Source of the DNA: Actinomycetes bacterium
GTDB taxonomy: Bacteria; Actinomycetota; Acidimicrobiia; Acidimicrobiales; RAAP-2
Reading direction: 5' to 3'
DNA length: 11,145 bases
Assembly: GCA_021800645.1 (NCBI GenBank)
Contig: JAJYYT010000036.1
Coordinates: forward strand, 1 to 11,145
Positions 7,568-11,145 of this stretch are shown here, one piece after another (the stretch's first letter is position 1; each line of letters starts with the position of its first letter). The notes beneath the pieces are model-generated. The model had not been told where the DNA came from, made no database searches, and saw only the letters and a list, made by a program, of their open reading frames with translations. The translations under genes and the position numbers were made by a program.

Positions 7568-8106
7568 AGGCCCATGACCCTGCGGATGGGGCGCTGCGCT
7601 TCCTGCTCGCGGGCAAGGCGGGCGTTCTCTTCGAGGGTCATGTCCAGCTTGCTGCGCCTTTCGAGGCGGGCGAGCTCGCTCCCGAGTTCGCGTTCGCGGG
7701 CCTCCCGCTCTCGCCGCAGCTCAGCCAGGCGGTCCAAGGTCGGTCGCCAGGCCCTCTCCCATGCGGCCCGGGCTTCTCGCCGCGCCTGCTCTTCCGCAAT
7801 CAGCTTGTCGCTCCTTTTGATCTCGACCTCGCTGACCTTCTTCCGCGCCTGGACGAAGTTGATCTTCCGCTGCAACTCCTCCAGGCGGCCTCGCCGCAGC
7901 GGGTTCCACCAAGCGCGCTCGAGGCGAGCGTGCTCGAGCTTCAGTTTCGCCAGCCTCAGCTCATCCCGGTCGAGGCGCGCGGTGTGAAGGTCGCGATGCG
8001 CGCTGATGCGGCTCAGCCTCATCTCGCTCGAGTCCCGCGGGCGCTTCGGGACCGCCCGGCGCAGGTCGCGAATCTGTCGGTCCAGTTCGGGCAACGTGGC
8101 AACCAT
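7564..8106 (-). CDS. Charged coiled-coil protein, unknown function
   Basis: This 180-residue protein is rich in Arg, Glu, Leu and Ala, with long helical stretches (about 40-62, 72-115 and 120-170) showing heptad-like hydrophobic spacing, for example ELRLAKLKLEHARLERAW and LAELRREREARERELGSELA. The ATG at 8106 has a GGAGGGA six bases upstream and lies one base after the stop of the preceding gene, so it is the last gene of a minus-strand operon. There is no signal peptide, membrane helix or recognisable enzyme motif. A structural or adaptor role is inferred from coiled-coil character alone. The TAA stop sits in TTAG shared with the end of the coupling ATPase gene on the other strand, leaving no room for a terminator between them. 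Confidence 0.78.
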   Translation of the reverse strand: MVATLPELDRQIRDLRRAVPKRPRDSSEMRLSRISAHRDLHTARLDRDELRLAKLKLEHARLERAWWNPLRRGRLEELQRKINFVQARKKVSEVEIKRSDKLIAEEQARREARAAWERAWRPTLDRLAELRREREARERELGSELARLERRSKLDMTLEENARLAREQEAQRPIRRVMGL

Positions 8107-8107
8107 G

Positions 8108-8353
8108 TCAGTCCCTCCATTCCGCGTTCACGAGGGCGGACGAGTGGCTGTGATGCTCTCTCCGCAGCCGCAGGTAAGACGCGAGATCGCGGTAGACCAG
8201 CGCCTCCATGATCTGCCGGTGCGTGACCCCCATGCGCCGAGCCTCGGCGTAATCGAACAGGTCCGCGCCCGCGACCACCGCCTCCGTCTCCTCTTCCCGC
8301 GTGGCAGCCGACCGCCGCCGCCACGCCACCTCGGCCCGCCCTCGAAGGCTCAT
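8108..8353 (-). CDS. 81-residue protein carrying one YxxAR-H-MEA repeat unit
   Basis: This small basic protein overlaps the preceding gene by four bases (ATGA: stop and start shared), and its own stop is one base before the next ATG. Such coupling supports it as real despite a weak ribosome binding site. After an Arg/Glu-rich N-terminus, residues 34-60 read DYAEARRMGVTHRQIMEAL and continue to a second Tyr 25 residues further (SYLRLRRE). This pattern, Y-x-x-A-R-x-x-x-x-(T/S)-H-x-x-x-M-E-A, is the same as the 26-residue repeat that makes up the protein encoded at 10528-11145. The function of the repeat is unknown to me. The tail HHSHSSALVNAEWRD holds no further recognisable motif. It is cytoplasmic as far as can be seen. 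Confidence 0.72.
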   Translation of the reverse strand: MSLRGRAEVAWRRRSAATREEETEAVVAGADLFDYAEARRMGVTHRQIMEALVYRDLASYLRLRREHHSHSSALVNAEWRD

Positions 8354-8775
8354 GCCGCCCCCACGGTCCACGTCACCGGCGCCGCCCCCGGTGCCACGGT
8401 GACCACCGTCGCCCCCCGCGCCCCCACCGCGATGATCACCGGCGAGGTCGCCTGGCCCGCCGCACCCGTGGTGCTCACCGCGACGTGCTTGCCGCCCGCG
8501 AAGCTCCCCCCGGTGATGACCCACTCGACGGGCGCGCCTGCAACTGCTCGACTTCCATCGACCAGCACGGCGCCGAGGGCCGGTGGCGGCCCGGTCGCAG
8601 CGTCGAGAACCGACCCGCCGCCGATCAGTTCGGGGCGCGCCGGCTGGTGATTCCTCGCCCAAACCCACCCGCCAAAACCCGCGAGGACGGCGAAGACGAC
8701 GAGCATCGCCACGCTCAAGACCGGCTCCCCCCACCCCTTCTTGCGCCCTTCCCGTCCCTCTTCCTTGCGCTCCAT
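8350..8775 (-). CDS. Single-pass membrane protein with extracytoplasmic Ig-like domain
   Basis: This 141-residue protein has a highly charged N-terminus (MERKEEGREGRKKG), one membrane helix at about 18-40 and an outer part of about 100 residues. The ATG at 8775 is chosen because AAGGAGGTG lies at the right distance; a GTG at 8784 is in frame but falls inside that site. Residues 68-139 form a beta-rich domain with FAGG (92-95) and TTGAAGQATSPVI (102-114). These match the cores of both Ig-like domains of the surface protein encoded at 1575-4304 (FAGG plus GQATSP), so the three domains are probably homologous. There is no sorting signal, so it would stay in the membrane with the Ig domain outside. 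The stop overlaps the next start as ATGA. A role as membrane partner of the wall-anchored protein is inferred. Confidence 0.83.
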   Translation of the reverse strand: MERKEEGREGRKKGWGEPVLSVAMLVVFAVLAGFGGWVWARNHQPARPELIGGGSVLDAATGPPPALGAVLVDGSRAVAGAPVEWVITGGSFAGGKHVAVSTTGAAGQATSPVIIAVGARGATVVTVAPGAAPVTWTVGAA

Positions 8776-8830
8776 CACGCACACCTCCTTCTCACCCGTC
8801 CCTATACCGACGGCCCGTTACGCCCGCCCC

Positions 8831-9496
8831 TCACCGTTTCTCGGCCCTCGACGCGCCGCGTAACGCGAGCCAACCGGCGAGCCCCACGACCAAGATCGGC
8901 CCCAGCGCGGCGAGCACCGCGACCCTCGCCGCTCCGCGCGCGCCGCGGCGCGCAAGGAGGACAGGCCAGCCGAGCGCACCGACGAAGCCGAGGAGGACAA
9001 CGAAGGTGACCGTCGTTTCGATCGCGCCACCGCCGCGCGTCAGGGCGATGACCTGCGCGCCCCACGACGCGCCGACCGCTGCACCGACCCCGGTCCCGAT
9101 CCCGCGGGGGCTGGTCGCGGCCTCCCACGCCCAACGCGCCACCCCGGCGCGCTGGCGCGATGGCGCGCCGGTCTCGCGGCGCGATGGCGGCGCGATGGGA
9201 CCATCCGAGTCCTCGACCACCACCCAGCCGTCGTCCTCGGGCCACGTCGGTTCCGGTTCTGGCTCCGGTTCCGGCTCCGGTTCCGGCTCGGGCTCGCTGC
9301 GCGAGCGGTCGTACGCGGCACGACGGGAGGGATCCGAGAGCGTGTCGAAGGCCGCCTGGATTTGGCGGAAGAGGGCGGCGTTCCCGCCCGCGTCGGGGTG
9401 GACCTGGCGCGCCAGGCGGCGGTACGCGGCCTTGATCTCATCGGCCGACGCCTCCGGCGTGAGCCCGAGCAGTTCGTACAGATCGCTCTCCACCAC
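8831..9496 (-). CDS. Membrane-anchored J-domain (DnaJ-like) protein
   Basis: This is a 221-residue protein with an N-terminal J domain at about residues 3-65: LYELLGLTPEASADEIKAAYRR, then the key H33-P34-D35 loop, then FDTLSDPSRRAAYDR. J domains stimulate the ATPase of Hsp70 (DnaK) through the HPD motif. There is no Gly/Phe region or zinc-finger domain, so it is of the J-domain-only (type III) kind. Eight Glu-Pro repeats (68-83) form a stiff acidic spacer, followed by a variable basic region. Hydrophobic segments sit at about 163-215 (TVTFVVLLGFVGALGWPVLL and VLAALGPILVVGLAGWLAL), giving a C-terminal membrane anchor with the J domain inside the cell. The start is a GTG at 9496 or the adjacent GTG at 9493, below an AAGAGGGGG. 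It opens the minus-strand operon and would recruit DnaK to the membrane, perhaps to the export machinery (inference). Confidence 0.87.
   Translation of the reverse strand: MVESDLYELLGLTPEASADEIKAAYRRLARQVHPDAGGNAALFRQIQAAFDTLSDPSRRAAYDRSRSEPEPEPEPEPEPEPEPTWPEDDGWVVVEDSDGPIAPPSRRETGAPSRQRAGVARWAWEAATSPRGIGTGVGAAVGASWGAQVIALTRGGGAIETTVTFVVLLGFVGALGWPVLLARRGARGAARVAVLAALGPILVVGLAGWLALRGASRAEKR
9248..9295 (-). repeat. Hexanucleotide microsatellite encoding eight Glu-Pro pairs
   Basis: Eight near-identical 6-base units (CGGTTC/CGGCTC on the + strand) encode the Glu-Pro spacer of the J-domain protein. Third-position differences between units show that it is not a very recent expansion, but slippage could change the spacer length in steps of two residues without a frameshift. 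Confidence 0.85.
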
Positions 9497-9513
9497 CCCC
9501 CTCTTACCTCTCG

Positions 9514-9528
9514 GGTGGGACGCCCACC
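9514..9528 (-). promoter_or_regulatory. Hairpin upstream of the J-domain operon
   Basis: A perfect 6-base-pair stem, GGTGGG and CCCACC with a 3-base loop, lies about 18 bases upstream of the GTG start at 9496, next to its ribosome binding site. In the minus-strand mRNA it would form a stable leader hairpin. It could affect initiation or serve as an operator; this is inference. Confidence 0.4.
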
Positions 9529-9667
9529 GAGACGAAACGCGCCACGCGGGGCGGCTCTCCGACGCGCCGCGGCGAGCGCAACGCGTCGCGCGGTTCGCTC
9601 TCCGCTTCACGCGTTACGCGCGTACCGCGGGGCGCTTCGCGGAGGGTCACGCCGCGGCGAGTCATGA

Positions 9668-9690
9668 CGCGCAACGCGATCCGTTGCGCG
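9668..9690. repeat. Perfect 9-bp inverted repeat
   Basis: CGCGCAACG and CGTTGCGCG are perfect complements separated by the 5 bases CGATC. This is the longest perfect stem I found in the window. It has no T-run on either side, so it does not look like a simple terminator. A protein-binding palindrome or the stem of a structured RNA would both fit. Confidence 0.55.
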
Positions 9691-9801
9691 GCGCGAGGCT
9701 CTGACCAGCACCTTCGGTGCAAGAGTGTGAGGGTCGTTGCCCAGGTCCTTCCCAGTGGACCTTGTCCGCTCCGTCCAGCTCTCGGTTCGTGGCACTGCGC
9801 C

Positions 9802-9845
9802 TCCCTCAAAGAGGGATTACGCGCCCCGCAGGGGCGTCCTTCTTC
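9802..9845 (+). terminator. Tandem hairpins followed by a T-rich tract
   Basis: Two perfect stems sit five bases apart: TCCCTC/GAGGGA with loop AAA (9802-9816) and CGCCCC/GGGGCG with loop GCA (9822-9836). The second is followed on the + strand by TCCTTCTTC. The arrangement resembles a weak intrinsic terminator reading rightwards, but no + strand gene is seen upstream. The T-run is interrupted, so a role as a structured element or minus-strand terminator of the repeat-protein transcript cannot be excluded. Confidence 0.35.
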
Positions 9846-10024
9846 AAGCCGTTCCGCAACGCGTTGAGCGCGCAGCGGCGCGTCGCTCCGTCCCTCCGCG
9901 GGTGGCCCTTGCCGGTCCAGTCCGGTGCCGGCGGGAGGGTCCGCAACGCTCGACGCGGTGCGCTTCGCGGGGGTGCCGCGGGTGGCCCTTGCCGGTTGCG
10001 TCCGTCTCCCTCTCCGCGGGGTCT

Positions 10025-10040
10025 CCGTAACGCGTTACGG
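10025..10040. repeat. 16-base perfect palindrome
   Basis: CCGTAACGCGTTACGG reads the same on both strands. It lies inside the tandem array directly before one core copy, at the position where other units have CCGCAACGC, CCGCGACGC or CCGTTCCGC. It is a good candidate for a dimeric DNA-binding protein site. Confidence 0.55.
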
Positions 10041-10486
10041 CTCGCAGCGGCGCGTCGCGGCGTCGCTCCGCGAGGGCCGGCGCGAGTGCCAGTCGGCTCC
10101 GACGAGAGGGGGTCCGCGACGCTTCGAGGCGCGCAGCGGCGCGTCGTTCCGTGGGGCTCCGCGGTTCAGTCCGGCTCCCTCTCCGCGGGCTCTTCCGTTC
10201 CGCGTTGCGCGCGCAGCGGCGCGTCGAGTCGCGGGGGCCTCCGCGGGTGCCAGTCCGGCTCCGGCGGCGGGGTCCTCCGCGCCGCTCGACGCGCAGCGCT
10301 TCGCGGTCCGCGGCGGTGGCCCTTGCCGTACCGGTCCGTCCCTCTTCCGCGGGCTCTTCCGTTCCGCTTCGAGTCGCGCAGCGGCGCGTCGTTCCGCTTC
10401 GAGCGTTGAGCTCCGAGTCGCGCAGCGGCGAGCTCTTCGCGTTGCGCCCCTCCGCAGCGGGGGCCAGGGGGGGCGCAGGGGGGGGT

Positions 10487-10507
10487 GCGTTGAGCGTTGA
10501 GCGTTGA
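10487..10507. repeat. Triple GCGTTGA heptamer
   Basis: Three exact head-to-tail copies of GCGTTGA lie just before the last array core. Single copies of GCGTTGAG also occur at 9861 and 10403 near other cores. The preceding bases contain G-runs of 7 and 8, which could form unusual secondary structure. Confidence 0.6.
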
Positions 10508-10527
10508 GTCGCGCAGCGGCGCGGGGA

Positions 10528-11145
10528 CTACTCGGCGTGCTCTTCGGCCCAGGCCCGGGCCACCTCGGCCATCGCCGCGGCGTGGGGGTCCTTGCGGCGG
10601 TGGAACTTCCTGCGGGCGTCCACATAGATCCAGAGGTCGAACCCGGCCTCGATCGCCTCGAAGGCTTCGGCATGAGTGGCGCCGGCTTTCCTCGCATAGA
10701 GGTAGTTACCGAGGGCGCCACAGGCTCGGATCACATCCATGCACTCCTTGTGGGAGATGCGGGCCCACCTCGCATCGCGGTACTCGTGGAGCCGGGCGCC
10801 AGCCGCAAGGGCATCCATGCACTCGACGTGAGTCGCGTCGGCCCACCTCGCATCGCGGTACCCGTTGAAGTCGATGCCAGCCGCGCGGGCCTCCATGCAC
10901 TCGACGTGAGTCGCGTCGGCCTTCCTCGCATCGAGGTACCCGTTGAAGTCGCTGCCAGCCGCACGGGCCTCCATGTACTCCTTGTGGGAGATGCCGGCCC
11001 TCCTCGCATCGCGGTACTCGTGGAGCCGGACGCCAGCCGCACGGGCCTCCATGTACTCCTTGTGGGAGATGCCGGCCCTCCTCGCATCGCGGTACCGGTC
11101 GCGTTCTCTGCCAGCCGCACTGTCCTCCATGCAGTCCTTAGGGGA
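10528..11145 (-). CDS. 26-residue helical repeat protein, 5'-truncated by window edge
   Basis: The frame is open to the last base of the window. The Met at 11130 is probably internal, because the five codons before it (SPKDC) continue the repeat as S-x-K-x-C-M-E; the true start is outside. Counting from that Met, Tyr residues at 13, 39, 65, 91, 117, 143 and 169 mark units of exactly 26 residues with consensus Y-x-D-A-R-x-A-x-(I/A)-(S/T)-H-x-E-x-M-E-A-x-A-A-G-x-x-(L/F)-x-x. Each unit looks like two short amphipathic helices, so the protein probably forms a helical solenoid used for binding. The last units are more diverged and the C-terminus (about 175-200) is a separate charged helix, ending at a TAG. 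The function of the family is unknown to me. The same unit occurs once in the 81-residue protein at 8108-8353. Confidence 0.85.
   Translation of the reverse strand, partial: SPKDCMEDSAAGRERDRYRDARRAGISHKEYMEARAAGVRLHEYRDARRAGISHKEYMEARAAGSDFNGYLDARKADATHVECMEARAAGIDFNGYRDARWADATHVECMDALAAGARLHEYRDARWARISHKECMDVIRACGALGNYLYARKAGATHAEAFEAIEAGFDLWIYVDARRKFHRRKDPHAAAMAEVARAWAEEHAE
10624..11145 (-). repeat. 78-base in-frame coding repeats
   Basis: About seven units of 78 bases encode the 26-residue repeats. Bases 10954-11017 and 11032-11095 appear identical over 64 bases, pointing to a recent unit duplication. The middle units share a different variant (ACTCGACGTGAGTCGCGTCGG), and the units nearest the stop codon are the most diverged. 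The array continues beyond the right edge. Confidence 0.85.

Larger units (their letters stand above)
9857..10525. repeat. Degenerate tandem repeat array, period about 80-90 bases
   Basis: The core GCGCAGCGGCGCGTCG or a close variant occurs at 9870, 10043, 10131, 10211, 10376, 10420 (truncated at its 3' end) and 10511. More diverged copies lie near 9956 (CGACGCGGTGCGCTTCGCGG) and 10291 (CGACGCGCAGCGCTTCGCGG). The main spacings are about 86, 87, 88, 80, 80 and 85 bases. Between cores, other modules recur: CTCCGCGGG, GGTGGCCCTTGCCG (9901, 9981, 10315), CAGTCCGGCTCC-like (9918, 10090, 10168, 10251) and CCGTTCCGC. The spacers are themselves related, so this is not a CRISPR array. Its function is unknown; iteron-like protein binding, a centromere or transfer-origin region, or a decaying minisatellite are all possible. 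Confidence 0.7.
9497..10527. other. Gene-free structured stretch of about 1 kb
   Basis: No credible gene is seen here. Open frames exist on both strands, but they translate to Arg/Ala/Pro/Ser-rich sequence typical of GC-rich shadows, and the underlying repeat period of about 80-90 bases is not a constant multiple of three. The left part (9497-9850) holds several perfect short inverted repeats; the right part (9857-10525) is a degenerate tandem array. Both flanking genes lie on the minus strand, so the stretch is the 3' side of the 26-residue-repeat gene and the 5' side of the J-domain operon. Confidence 0.7.

Noticed and set aside
8353..8782. Minus-strand frame extending the 81-residue gene to 224 codons
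   Set aside because: The upstream part is a Gly/Arg shadow of the membrane Ig-like gene in another frame, while the ATGA overlap gives a natural start at 8353.
8801..8806. TATAGG as a -10 element for an internal promoter before the membrane Ig-like protein (minus strand)
   Set aside because: No acceptable -35 element is found about 17 bases upstream; left as unsupported.
9497..9610. ATG start at 9610 for the J-domain protein
   Set aside because: The extra 38 residues are Arg/Ala/Ser shadow before the J domain and cross the hairpin and the ribosome binding site that serve the GTG at 9496/9493.
9717..10500. Two plus-strand open frames over the tandem array
   Set aside because: No ribosome binding site, and their Arg/Ser/Ala-rich repeats simply follow the DNA repeat, which shifts frame between units.
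9857..10525. CRISPR array
   Set aside because: The repeats are degenerate, the spacers are related to each other, and no cas gene is near.

Overview
The window is very GC-rich (by eye around 70% or more), gene-dense and uses GTG as well as ATG starts with purine-rich ribosome binding sites. Together with a single-pass sortase, an alanine/proline-rich sortase-anchored surface protein and a membrane-bound coupling ATPase, this points to a high-GC Gram-positive bacterium (Actinomycetota). The exact group cannot be fixed from the sequence; an acidimicrobial-type lineage is only a guess. Most genes are hypothetical, no housekeeping gene is present, and the content looks accessory (integrative element, plasmid or genomic island).

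Layout. (1) 1-1435: the 3' part of a protein built from tandem helix-turn-helix units (+), meeting a convergent gene for an unrecognised protein with a possible nuclease-like N-terminus (-); their stop codons overlap in a CTAG. (2) 1436-1574: divergent intergenic region. (3) 1575-7567: a tight + strand operon of a 909-residue secreted, wall-anchored protein with two Ig-like domains, a sortase, a small three-helix membrane protein and a VirD4/TraG-like coupling ATPase. Gaps are 1 to 9 bases. (4) 7564-9496 (-), convergent with the ATPase and sharing a TTAG at the stops: a membrane-anchored J-domain protein, a single-pass protein with an Ig-like domain related to those of the surface protein, an 81-residue protein and a coiled-coil protein, the last three tightly coupled. 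(5) 9497-10527: about 1 kb without a credible gene, holding several perfect hairpins and then a degenerate tandem array with a period of about 80-90 bases. (6) 10528-11145 (-): the 3' part of a protein made of exact 26-residue helical repeats, which runs off the right edge. A related repeat is found in the 81-residue protein.

How the genes may work together (inference). The sortase would anchor its upstream neighbour through the atypical signal V-H-T-G-E-P-W. The coupling ATPase suggests DNA or protein export at the membrane. The two opposed operons are tied together by the shared Ig-like domain, and the minus operon is tied to the far-right gene by the shared 26-residue repeat. A cell-contact or conjugation-type surface module of an undescribed mobile element is the simplest reading. 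No relaxase, VirB4 or integrase is visible in the window, so this stays a hypothesis.
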